Source: Clavaria fumosa (Eukaryota > Basidiomycota > Agaricomycetes > Agaricales > Clavariaceae). From it: a stretch of 64,000 bases of DNA. A program made the position numbers and the translations under genes. The stretch covers positions 1,550,001 to 1,614,000 of the forward strand of contig OX637806.1 in the NCBI GenBank assembly GCA_951802425.1. The letters run 5' to 3'. The notes beneath the pieces were generated by a model. It saw nothing but the letters and a program-made list of their open reading frames with translations, was not told the DNA's origin and made no database searches. Below are positions 46,010 to 55,989 of the stretch, piece by piece; position 1 is the stretch's first letter; each line of letters begins with the position of its first letter.

Positions 46010-46981
46010 ATGTCCAACATGCAATTGACGCCCAGACCCGGGCCCAGCCGCCCCTCCCGCCCTTGCCCATGACCTGTTGTCGCCGTCCCCACGCAACCTT
46101 GCACGGAGGACGAGGACCCCAAGATCACGGCCCTCACAAAGAAGATCAACACGTTGAGGGAGAAAAAGGCGACGGAGGTGGGAGGAAGAAGAGCGGAAAG
46201 CGAGGGAGGTAGCGGATAAGGTGCGGTGGGAGGAGCTGGAGAGGGCGAAGGCGGTGGAGGCGAAGCAGAGGGCAGCGGAGGTGGCATGGGAGCAAGGGGT
46301 AGGGAGGAAGCGGTCTCTGACACCGGAAACGGAGGTGGAGTGTGCGCGATGCTGTAGGTTGGGGGTGGCCTGTGTGTGGCCGAGTGGGGGGTGGGGGACG
46401 GCCTGCAACGCCTGTGCGGGGGCGAAGCAGAAGTGTGGAGGTGGGGAGGCGGAGCAGCTGGAGCGGAAACAGGCAAAGGGGATGCGGACTCGGAGGAGGA
46501 TAGTGTGGAGATGTGGGTGCCACAGGGTCAGCGGCCAGAGGAGGAGGTTTTGAACTTGGTGTGGGCCATGCATAGTGTGGTCCTGAGGGGGGTGGTCACA
46601 ATAGAGGAGTGGAGGAAGGAGGCCACGGTGGAGTGGAAGGCTGCGGCAGAGGATCGGAGGATCCTCCATGGGATTTTGGAGAAGTGGGGGAGGAGGATGG
46701 AGGTGGCGGAGAAGGCGGAGGCAGCGGAGGTAGCGGAGGAGGTGAGGAAGGAGAAGGCGGAGGTTCTGAGGGCGGAGGTGGAGAAAGCGGAGGCGGAGGA
46801 CATGGTGGTGGAGGTGACGGGGAAGGGAAAGGAAAAGGTGAAGGAGGTAGAGGCGGAGAAGGAGGTGGAGAGATCGGAGAAGGTGGCAGAGGAGGAGGAC
46901 GGAGAGGTGGGAGCGGAGTCCAGGCTAGACAAGCCCGAAGGAGTTTTGCAGGCATTGCCCGGCTCGCCCCCCTCCACCTAA
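46010..46981 (+). pseudogene. Antisense gene of Gyp-D: coiled-coil protein with Zn2Cys6-like cluster
   Basis: The gene lies between the Gyp-D pol stop and its 3' LTR, on the opposite strand. ATG at 46010 starts MSNMQLTPRPGPSRPSR. A TGA at 46070 stands where CGA is expected. Then come ITALTKKINTLREKK, a frameshift near 46180, and a Glu/Ala coiled coil (WEELERAKAVEAKQRAAEVA). The cysteine cluster C-x2-C-x6-C-x10-C-x2-C-x6-C (CARC ... CNAC, about 46340-46435) follows. A second frameshift is near 46490, followed by an acidic stretch and another long Glu/Lys/Ala coiled coil to TAA 46979. No intron is evident, unlike the Gyp-C1 gene. It is not alignable to that gene outside the cysteine spacing. 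Function unknown. Confidence 0.72.
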
Positions 46982-47364
46982 AAAATAAAAAATTTATCTA
47001 CATTGTATTTATTGTTTTCTTTTTTGTTTTCTTTTTTATAATTTTTTTTTGTTTTTTTATCTTTGAACTTGAGTGAAAAGTAAGCAGAGTGAAAGGAAAA
47101 ATAAGTAAGGCAAGACAGAGAAACAAAACGAAGAAAGAGATTCAGAGTTTTGGAGAAAGCAGAATAAGGGAACAGAGAGAAGAGAGAATTGTTTTTTCGG
47201 AGATTCAGAGCAAACAGAGTAAGGGAACAAGGAAAAAGAGATGGATAACTAAGAATTCTATTTTGTTTTTCGAAGGGAACGGAGTTATATAGAAGGAATG
47301 TACATAGAATAGAAAGGAAATAAAATAAAATAAAAATGGGGTATCAGAGTAAGTGGAGTTAAAT
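46982..47364. other. AT-rich spacer between convergent genes of Gyp-D
   Basis: T-rich then A/G-rich sequence lies between the 3' ends of the antisense gene and pol. Gyp-C1 has a comparable AT-rich spacer at 31180-31382. It probably holds the poly(A) signals of both convergent transcripts. Confidence 0.5.
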
Positions 47365-47606
47365 CTAAAGGGAATTGAGAGGTCTGGGCTTGTTCGGATA
47401 AGCATGATGGAAGTCCGAAACAGCCTCGGAGGCATGTACGAGGTCTGTAGCTGGTAACCAGGATGTTTCCTCCTTGGTCCCTTCATATCCGGTCCACCGC
47501 ACCAAATAAAGGAGTTTGCAGTTGCAGTGTTTGTTGATCTGAGGACTTTACACTCGGCCACCCATTCCGATGGACTCCACTGGACTCCATTGTCCAACCA
47601 GCTCAA

Positions 47607-47755
47607 TTGGAGCCAGCAAGGACTCCATTGGAGCCAACAAGGACTCCATTGGAGCCAGCAAGGACTCTATTGGAGCCAACAAGGAATCTATCAGAGCCAG
47701 CAAGGACTCTATCAGAGCCAACAAGGACTCCATTGGAGCCAGCAAGGACTTTGTC
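47607..47755. repeat. 21-bp tandem repeat in the left foldback arm
   Basis: Seven units of ATTGGAGCCARCAAGGACTC plus one base lie in tandem, alternating AGC and AAC variants. Confidence 0.85.
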
Positions 47756-47869
47756 AGACTTGGCCAGGAGTCCAATGGAATTTCTTCCAGTGGACTCCAG
47801 CCATGGACTGGAGTCCACTGGAGTCCACATGGAGTCCAATGGAGTCCTAACACAGCTGAAGAAAATGTC

Positions 47870-47937
47870 ACCAGCTGGAGTCGAACCCAGATCTTTGTGT
47901 CGCTTGGAAATGCAATTACCAGCTATGCCATGCAGCC
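47870..47937 (-). other. tRNA-like A/B-box module, left arm
   Basis: On the minus strand, an A-box-like TGGCATAGCTGG (47930-47919) and a perfect B-box GGTTCGACTCC (47887-47877) are spaced 54 bases end to end, as in a tRNA gene (positions 8 to 62). The T-arm can pair (CTGG/CCAG), but no acceptor stem forms. This is therefore a tRNA-derived relic or SINE head, not a tRNA gene. Confidence 0.6.
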
Positions 47938-47984
47938 ACAGTTATCTTAGCCAATATACTCCCTATAGCCCTTGTCCTGAGCTC

Positions 47985-48560
47985 TGTGGAGTCCTTAGGA
48001 GTCTGACTGGAGTCTTGAGGAGTCCTCAGGAGTCCTTAGGAGTCCGACTGGAGTCCTCAGGAGTCCTTAGGAGTCCTCAGGAGTCATTAGGAGTCTGACT
48101 GGAGTCCTCAAGAGTCCAACTGGAGTCCTGAGGAGTCTGACTGGAGTCTTCAGGAGTCTGACTGGAGTCCTGAGGAGTCCAACTGGAGTCTTCAGGAGTC
48201 TGACTGGAGTCTTCAGGAGTCTGACTGGAGTCCTGAGGCACTTCACAGAGTCATGAAGTCAATTCTGACTGTAATAACTAACTGCAAATACTCCTTGAGA
48301 CTTGGCCTGCAATCTGCATGGAGTCCTGAGGAGTCCAACTGGAGTCCTCAGGAGTCTGACTGGAGTCCTCAGGAGTCTGACTGGAGTCCTCAGGAGTCTG
48401 ACTGGAGTCTTCAGGAGTCTGACTGGAGTCAGGAAGTCAATTCTGACTGTAATAACTGACTGCAAATACTCCTTGAGACATGGGCTGCAATCTGCATGGA
48501 GTCCTGAGGAGTCCAACTGAAGTCCTGAGGAGTCCAACTGGAGTCCTGAGGACTCCACTC
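47985..48560. repeat. 21-bp minisatellite, left orientation
   Basis: Tandem units of GAGTCCTGACTGGAGTCYTSA type are interrupted by two copies of the 90-bp module (48235-48320 and 48425-48510). It is the inverse complement of the array at 48650-49331. ORFs of seven-residue periodicity here are repeat artefacts. Confidence 0.8.
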
Positions 48561-48649
48561 AGACTCCTCAAGGACTCCATGCAGATTGCAGGCAAAGTCT
48601 CAAGGAGTATTTGCAGTCAGTTATTACAGTCAGAATTGACTTCATGACT

Positions 48650-49331
48650 CTGTGCAGTGCCTCAGGACTCCAGTTGGACTCCTCAGGACTCCAGTCGGAC
48701 TCCTCAGGACTCCAGTTGGACTCCTGAGGACTCCAGTTGGACTCCTAAGGACTCCTGAGGACTCCAGCCAGACTCCTAAGGACTCCTGAGGACTCCAGCC
48801 AGACTCCTAAGGACTCCTGAGGACTCCAGTCAGACTCCTAAGGACTCCTCAGGACTCCAGTCAGACTCCTCAGGACTCAGTTGGACTCCTCAGGACTCCA
48901 GTCAGACTCCTCAGGACTCCAGTTGGACTCCTCAGGACTCCAGTTGGACTCCTCAGGACTCCATGCAGATTGCAGGCCAAGTCTCAAGGAGTATTTGCAG
49001 TCAGTTATTACAGTCAGAATTGACTTCATGACTCTGTGCAGTGCCTCAGGACTCCAGTTGGACTCCTCAGGACTCCAGTTGGACTCCTCAAGACTCCAGT
49101 CGGACTCCTCAGGACTCCAGTCAGACTCCTGAAGACTCCAGTCAGACTCCTGAAGACTCCAGTCAGACTCCTGAAGACTCCAGTCAGACTCCTGAAGACT
49201 CCAGTCAGACTCCTGAGGACTCCAGTCAGACTCCTCAGGACTCCAGTTGGACTCCTCAAGACTCCAGTCAGACTCCTCAAGACTCCAGTCAGACTCCTAA
49301 GGACTCCAGTCAGACTCCTCAGGACTCCTAA
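48650..49331. repeat. 21-bp minisatellite, right orientation
   Basis: Tandem units of GACTCCAGTCAGACTCCTGA plus one base, with one inner copy of the 90-bp module (about 48963-49050) and another just left of the array (48581-48670). It translates as seven-residue repeats in every frame (for example TPEDSSQ), which reflects only the 21-bp period. Confidence 0.85.
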
Positions 49332-49388
49332 GGACTCCACAGAGCTCAGGACAAGGGCTATAGGGATTATATTGGCTAAGATAACTGT

Positions 49389-49460
49389 GGCTGCATGGCA
49401 TAGCTGGTAACTGCATTTCCAAGTGACACAAGGATTTGGGTTCAACTCTGGCTGGTGACA
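49389..49460 (+). other. tRNA-like A/B-box module, right arm
   Basis: This is the mirror copy of the left module: A-box TGGCATAGCTGG at 49396-49407 and B-box GGTTCAACTCT at 49439-49449 (CpG lost), also spaced 54 bases. Confidence 0.6.
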
Positions 49461-51714
49461 TTTGTTTTCTTCCATTATGCTCGGACTCCAGTGGACTCCA
49501 GTGGACTCCGTGCAGACTCCTGAGGAATCCAGTGGACTCCAATCAAGTCCAGTGAGTCCAATCACAGTCCTGACACAGTCCAGTGGAGTCCAATCACAGT
49601 CCTAACACAGTCCAGTGGAGTCCAATCATAGTCCTGACCCAGTCCAATCACAGTCCAGTGGGACTTGGTTCGGAGTCCTGTGGAGTCCTGAGGACTCCAA
49701 CTGGAGTCCAAGGAGTCTGACTGGAGTCTGAGGAGTCCGGTGGAGTCCATTGGAATGGGTGGACCAGTGTAAAGTCTTGGTTGATCTTGGAGTTGAGCAC
49801 TTCGGAGATTTCATGCTCTAGGTCTCCGTCGATCTCTACTGGAGGAGGCAGAGGGACTATACAATTCAGAATTGTGTTCGGAGTTATGGGTTCCAGCATG
49901 GAAATGTGGAAGACAGGGTGGACCACTCACATGGCCTCAGGGAGTCAGAGTATGAAGGCGTGCAAGCTGGCCTCTCTGATGATCTCGAAGGGTCCAAGGA
50001 ACTTCTCGGCAAGTTTTGGGGAGGGTCTGGTCGTATGGAAGTACTTCGCCTTGACGTAGACTCGGTTTCCGACCTTAAACTCTGGTGCTGGAGTCTGATG
50101 GTTGTCTGCCGGACCCTGATAGTGATGTTGCGCTTCGGCGATTTGGTTACAGAGTTCTTGGTGCAGTTGATCCAAGTCCACAGCGAGTATTCGGGCATGA
50201 ACCAAAGTTACTTCGCGTTCCGGGTACACTGATATATTCGGGTGATAGCCCTTGTTCACAAAGAACGAAGAGACCCCAGTAGTGGTGCTCACAGCATTGT
50301 TATAGGCAAACTCTGCTAGGGGTAGTAGTTCAGACCAGTTGTCCTGCTGGTAATTGCAGTAACAACAGAGGTACTGTTCCAATGTCTGATTTGTTCACTC
50401 TGTCTGTCCGTCACCCTCCGGATGGTATCCAGAGGTGAAGTGCAAGGTCCTGTCAAGGACCTTGCCCAACAAGCGGAAAAAGCGAGAGACGAACTCGGAG
50501 CCATGGTCAGAGGTGACGTGCGACGGAACTCCGTGTTTCGAAAAGACATGGAGTACAAACAGATGAGCCAACTCCGCAGAGTTCACTTCATTGGTCGTTG
50601 GGATGAAAACCCCTTGCTTCGTAAACCTATCAACAACCACTAGAATTGTAGTAAAACCGGAGCTCTCAGGGAGTTGCTCAATGAAATCCATTGAAATGGA
50701 ATTCCATGGTTTCTCGGGTATGGGCAGCTGCTTGAGCGTTCCATACGGCTTATGCCGAGGGGCTTTTGCCCTACCACAAGTCGTGCAGGATTTGCAAAAG
50801 TCTGATACAAATCCTTGGAGTTTCAGCCAGGTATAATCCCTGAAGACCAAGGCCATAGTCTTGGTCCAACTGAAATGTCTGGCAAGCGGGTGATCATGTC
50901 TTGCATGTAAAATGCAGAGTCAGAGGTCATTGATGTCTGTTACATAAATCCGTCCACGCTTGCAGAGAAGTCCATCATCATCCATGGACCACTTAGGGTC
51001 CATGGAGTTCGAGCAGAGGTCTTCTAGGATCGAGCAAGAGTCCAGACTGGATGTCCTCTCAGAGTTGATGATCGTCAATCACAAATGATGTGCGGAGTGC
51101 AGGTGCATAAAGCGATGAAGCTCAGAGAGACGATATCAATTGTTCGCTGGAGAACATCAGCTGGAGGTTTTGCAGATTGACGTGGGCATAGTTGCTATCC
51201 CCCTCTTTGGGATAGACATCCCAACATCTAGTCAACGCATCGGGTTTCATTCCGAGGCGCCTGGGGTGGAATCAGATCACGAAATTGAACTGGGAAAGGA
51301 ACTCCGACCACCTGGCTTGACGCCGGGTGAGCAGGCAGACCATGGAGAAGTACTCGAGGTTCTTATGGTTGGTAACAACATCGACCAGAATTTCAGAACC
51401 TTCAAGATAGTGCCTCCAGGCGGTAAACGCCTCAAATATAGCAGGGAGTTCCTTATCGTGGGTGTCATAGTTCAGTTCAGAGACGCCTAGGGTGCGGGAA
51501 TGAAAAGCGACAGGATGGACTTCACTGTCGGAGGCGACCGTAGAGAGTATCGTGGCGACAGCATAGTCCGAGGCATCTGTTTTGACTATAAGCGGAGCTC
51601 CTGGGATGAAGTGCAAGAGGATCGGAGCAGTGGAGAATGCTGTTTTTAGAGAGTTGAAGGCGGACTGGCAGTCATCGAACCAAAGCCACAGGATATTCTT
51701 TCATGTGAGGCCGG

Positions 51715-52621
51715 TGTAAGGATGATATGCGGTTTAGACAAGGAAACATCACAGATACCGACTATCCGGATATTTAGGCATCAAAGGCAACAGCGACTGA
51801 TAATGGTCCGATACTGTCTGATAACATCCGGGATGTCCGATAAACATCCAATATCGGACTCTCCAGTCTCCAGTCCGCCGTGATGATCACAGCCCGCAGG
51901 TCATACACACCACCCACACCTCTCTATTTCATCACTCCAACATGGTCAGCACTCGACATACTCACTATTTCATTCCCCCTTCCTTTATTTCACATACCAT
52001 GCTGTAAATTTCATATTGTGATCCCTTTCAACCATCCAATCATTTAAACATTTCAACCCTTTGCAGTGCTTTGCCCATTGTTCCTAGTACCCCTTTGCTG
52101 TACCAGCCACACTTTCCTTCATTTTATGAGCGGTCCGGACATATGCTAGTTATCAGACATTTCATCCCTCCGAACCACATGACTCACTTATGAATTATGG
52201 CCCTTATATGACCCTGTACACAATACCGCATTGCCTTCTGTAGCTTCCGGAGATTTCCATAGGATCGGATTTGCTGTACTTAGAAAAATTGTACATAAGT
52301 ATGTACTGGACTCTATGGAAATCCAGCTTTCTGGATGCCCATATTGCACTGGGATCTTTAGCAGGCTCACCCTTCGTCGTACCCATTGATCTGCTAGCCT
52401 TCGTCGTCACTGGCCCCTCGAACCTTCGATCCGAACATTGGACTCCACCAGATCCGATACCGGATACTTCGGATAACATATATTTTCATTCTCTGAACAT
52501 TTTATACTCAGTCTCTACTTCCTCCAAGGTTCTGTCTAGTGTCTACGTTGTGTAACAAGACCCCCTGAAGAACCAGGCCATGAACACTTGTTTGCAGCCA
52601 ACACCAGTACAGCCTACTACA
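51715..52621 (+). repeat. Gyp-C2 5' LTR
   Basis: 907 bp, TGTAAGG to CTACTACA, homologous to both Gyp-C1 LTRs. It lacks the MITE, and the PBS-like TGGAGCCCACC follows. Confidence 0.9.
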
Positions 52622-52848
52622 ATTTTGGAGCCCACCATGAGGGGGTCGTAACAACGTCTTCACTACAGCCTTCAAGGATTCCAAGAGGCCCCTCCGCTTT
52701 CCAGCCTCAACACTCTGAATGCCTGAGAACTCGAAACCCGAATCCGACTCCGGAACCACCGCATACTGAACTTACCAGAGAAGTAATTGAAACTTCTCAC
52801 CTACTTCCATCGGACATCCCCAGTATCTCATCCATTGTATACTCCCAT

Positions 52849-54960
52849 ATGAGCTTTGCAACTCCCGTCACCACATTACCACAGATCTTCGAAGAACCGC
52901 TTACACCACTTCCCCTCGAATCGAGCACCCTTCACTTCCCACCCGAAGCGCCTCACAACTCACCGGACGAAGTTCACCTATCACCCTATGCACCAATACA
53001 AATGGCTAATCAACCAAGATATCCGCTCCATGGTGCTCATGGGGCCCCTGCCTTTGACGGAGTACCGATGCACCTTAACCGGTACTTCGAGGACATCGAC
53101 ATCGTACTAACCGGCATTAATCCAGATGTTCCGGAAACCGATTTAATTCAGTACGCAAAGCATTACCTCGACACTGATACATGTCTTCTTTGGGAGACTC
53201 TCACACCCGACCCACACCTGGAATGGACTTGGGATACCTTCAAAGCGGCTGTCCGACACCTTTATCCAGGTTCCAATGGCAGCCGTTTGTTTTCTGTCAC
53301 CGATTTGGACCATTTCATATCAGACTCAGCCCAAAAAGGAGTTTACACACATGCAGAACACAAAGAGTACTACCAGGACTTTCTCCGGATCACCTCGCAT
53401 CTGATCAGTTCACAACGTATGTCCACCAATGATAGGAACTGGCTTTACATCCTCGGATTTGGGAATCATACTAGGTGCCGGATCGAGAGCCGGCTCACTA
53501 TTATACTTCCAAATCACCATCCGGAGGACCCATACCCCATGAATGAGGTACACGCCGCAGCCGAGTTCCTACTCTCCTCAACGTCCCCGCACTCCGTAAC
53601 AACTGATCAATTCTCCGGACCCATCCGATTCGCATCCGCAGCCCCCAGGAGGGAACCAAAACCAGTAATCAAGAAGGAAGAACTCGACATGTCCGCAGCC
53701 TTGGCGACATTTGCTTCTACAATGGCTCACCTGGAATCAATTTTATCAGCACAATCTCTCGAACCAGCAAAATGTTCCGCCCCTCGGACCACAAATTCCC
53801 CTACAAATCGGATGTGTAACTTCTGTTTGGAACTATGTCATTTTGTTAGTGCCTGTCCGAAGGCCTTCGAATACATCAAGTCCAGTAAATGTATGCGGAA
53901 CACCGAAGGCAGGATTTGCCTTCCTTCCAGACGATACTTGCCAGGTACCATTGTGGGGAACAACCTATCAGAGTGCTTTGATAAGTACTACACCACTTAC
54001 CAGTCCCAAAATACACAGCCAGCGACTACCGTGGTATTTGAGGCACAGCCTACCGGATCATCCAGTGGCCCCGTGGATATGGAAGACAATTCCGATGAGG
54101 AAGATAGCAAGAGGATTGCCCTGGAAAATATGGCCCGCACCTTCACAAACGATGTGGCAAAGAAAATAGACAAGGGCAAAAGGAAAGCGCCCACACCCCG
54201 GAATAACGATCCACAGCCATCTAGGTTACCTCCTCCGCCTGCCGTTGTCATTACCCTGCCTCCGGTCATGTGCCCATCGAAGCCAGAAAGAATCGAATGA
54301 CCCAACGTCCAGTATCATTACCAAGCTCCCATTGAGAATCCGGTAACTGTTCAACAAGTCTTTGATCGCGCGCTCGACATCCCGGTCCGTGTGACACCTC
54401 GTGAACTACTCGCCATTTCCGGAGATGTCCGCAAAAAGATGAAGGATATGGTTACCACCCGCCGTGTTCCGGTCACCGCTTCTGTCGTACAGGATACGCT
54501 CTACACAAATATTACAGCCCTAGACACCTCCGATCTCATTGTGGCAGTTGATGCTGCTCTGCTCCGCATCATAGAAGGCATATTGGATGGTCGGATCGCC
54601 GCGGAGTGTCTTCTCAACCAGGGTAGCTCTATTGTAGCAATGAGGCAAGACGTTTGGGAAAAGCTCGGCAATCCGCTGCACTCTGAACGAGTAATCCATA
54701 TGGAATCATCCCATGGCACCATCGCTCCAACGCTTGGACTCATTAAGAACTTTCCATTGCAGATCGGTCCGTGCACTTTCCATGTTCAAATGCAAGTGGC
54801 AGACACACTACCCTGCGAGGTTCTCGTTGGATGACCATTTTTTATGCTAACCGGCTCTCAAACAATCGATCATCCCCATGGGGCCCAGGACCTCATTCTA
54901 AACGATCTGAACACAGGAGAATGAATCATAGTGCCAACAAAAGAGCAAATCCCAGTCTGC
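52849..54960 (+). pseudogene. Gyp-C2 Gag and protease
   Basis: The frame is open from the LTR through the ATG at 52849 (MSFATPVT) and the ATG at 53002 (MANQPRYPL, the start shared with Gyp-C1). The zinc-knuckle region near 53819 reads CNFCLELCHFVSAC, so C-C-H-C is kept but the usual Gly is replaced. Unlike Gyp-C1 there is no frameshift before the protease. In-frame TGA lies at 54298, 54832 and 54922. The protease-like motif CLLNQGSSIVAM (near 54610) has Asn in place of the catalytic Asp. Confidence 0.85.
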
Positions 54961-55065
54961 AAACATTGAATAACAAGAAACTGCACCCGGATTTTTGATG
55001 GCTGGAGCCTCGATTATCCGCAAATCTACAGACTCACCTCAGTAGTACAGGATAGATTACTTGAC

Positions 55066-55900
55066 TAGAAGCCAGCAACAAGTGGAAATGACTATTGTAC
55101 TCAGCTCAGCAATTGCTGGCTGGATATTGGTTAACTAAATTATGTATATAATGATATCATGTAGTTAACTAGTTACAGTGAGATACTGTTCAAGAGATTA
55201 ACTAGTTGAGGTAACTGGTGTGCATATTATTTACTAATATCAGATGGTTACTGAAATGCTAGTTAACTAGTGATGGAAGCTAGATGTGTAGCTAGTTAAC
55301 TAATGGAGGCTAGCTGCTGATAAATGAGGGATGGCTGTGATACTAGTTAACTGGCTAGTTAACTAATGGAGGCTAACTGCTAATAAATGGGGGATGGCTG
55401 TGATACTAATTAACTGGCTAGTTAACTAATGGAGGATAACCCCTGATAAATGGGGGATGGCTGTGATACTAGTTAACTGGCTAGTTAACTAATGGAGGTT
55501 AGCCCCTGATAAATGGGGGATGGCTGTGATACTAGTTAACTGGCTAGTTAACTAATGGAGGTTAGCCCCTGATAAATGGGGGATGGCTGTGATACTGGTT
55601 AACTGACTGGTTATCTAATGGAGGCTAACTGCAGATCAATGGGGGATGGCTATGATACTAGTTAACTAGAAATGGAAGCTAGATGTGTATTTAGTTAACT
55701 AATAGAGGATAGTTGGTAGATGCCTGTGATACTAGTTAACTAGCAATGTGAGCTAGATGTGTGACTATTTAACTAATGAAGGCTAGCTCCTGGAGGCTAA
55801 CCACTGATAAATGGTAGATGGCTGATTAACCTATAGTGGCTGGCTGGAGAGCACTGGCAGAGACTAGTTGACTAGCAATGGAAAGTAGATGTATGGCCAG
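55066..55900. repeat. CTAGTTAAC minisatellite
   Basis: Imperfect tandem units of about 63 bp contain CTAGTTAACTAATGGAGG, then TGATAAATGGGGGATGGCTG and TGATACTAGTTAACTGG. The best-conserved copies are at about 55330-55620, with decayed copies on both sides. GTTAAC and CTAG palindromes are frequent. No coding potential. Confidence 0.85.
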
Positions 55901-55989
55901 TTAAATAATTAAGCCAGTAGGTGAGAGACTAGTAAACTATCATATGTATAACTGAGGCATGGGTGTGTACATTCCAAGAAGCACTACTA

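Larger units (their letters stand above)
47533..49787. mobile_element. hAT-like foldback element inside the Gyp-D chromodomain
   Basis: The element proper is 47541-49779 (2,239 bp), flanked by the 8-bp duplication GTTGATCT (47533-47540 and 49780-49787). The termini are inverted: about 38 bp beginning SARGACTTTACAC and running through CCACCCATTCC. Both arms carry, in mirror order, GGAGTCC-type 21-bp minisatellites, an approximately 90-bp module (GCAGATTGCAGG ... GAATTGACTTCATGACTC) and a tRNA-like module. No transposase is present. Excision in silico restores the chromodomain frame exactly, so the boundaries are secure. Confidence 0.88.
47365..51710 (-). pseudogene. Gyp-D pol remnant: RT tail, RNase H, integrase, chromodomain
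   Basis: From right to left on the minus strand: RT connection (51710-51617), RNase H (LIVKTDASDYAVATIL near 51590; DALTRCWD near 51230), integrase zinc region (HARHDHPLARHF ... CKSCTTC), integrase core (SMDFIEQLPESSGF near 50695, TSDHGSEFVSRFF near 50510, GDGQTE at 50400) and then EFAYNNAVSTTTGVSSF. The chromodomain is split: its first half ends at 49780 and its second half (KLLYLVRWTGYEGTKEETSW) runs from about 47525 to TAG 47365. The two halves rejoin in frame if the foldback and one 8-bp duplication are removed. Premature stops, including 50395 and one in VI*FHP near 51270, are TGA at expected arginines. Confidence 0.9.
45051..51714 (-). mobile_element. Gyp-D: minus-strand chromovirus with an antisense accessory gene
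   Basis: Reading on the minus strand from 51714: RT tail, RNase H, integrase, chromodomain (stop at 47365), antisense gene, polypurine tract and 3' LTR (45769-45051). The 5' part is cut by Gyp-C2 at 51714. The R-start motif and polypurine tract match LARD-B, so Gyp-D is the likely autonomous relative of the LARD-B family. It inserted into LARD-B3 and was itself entered by a hAT-like foldback. Confidence 0.88.
51715..55023 (+). mobile_element. Gyp-C2: 5' part of a second Gyp-C element
   Basis: The LTR (51715-52621) is followed by gag and protease. The homology to Gyp-C1 stops at about 55023, where the CTAGTTAAC repeats begin. RT, integrase, the antisense gene and the 3' LTR are missing. It lies in the RT of Gyp-D after the bases CCGG (51711-51714), the same four bases that precede Gyp-C1. 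Confidence 0.9.

Noticed and set aside
45973..46669. Minus-strand Pro/Ser/His-rich ORFs as a gene
   Set aside because: They are complements of the Glu/Ala/Gly-rich antisense gene of Gyp-D, which has the cysteine cluster and a plausible start.
49389..49460. A functional tRNA gene
   Set aside because: The A and B boxes fit, but no 7-bp acceptor stem and no convincing anticodon stem can be formed.
48253..49565. Long repetitive proteins with seven-residue periods (TPEDSSQ and LRSLTGV types), at first sight repeat proteins
   Set aside because: The 21-bp minisatellite gives open frames on both strands, with the same period in all frames. There is no start context or conserved flank.
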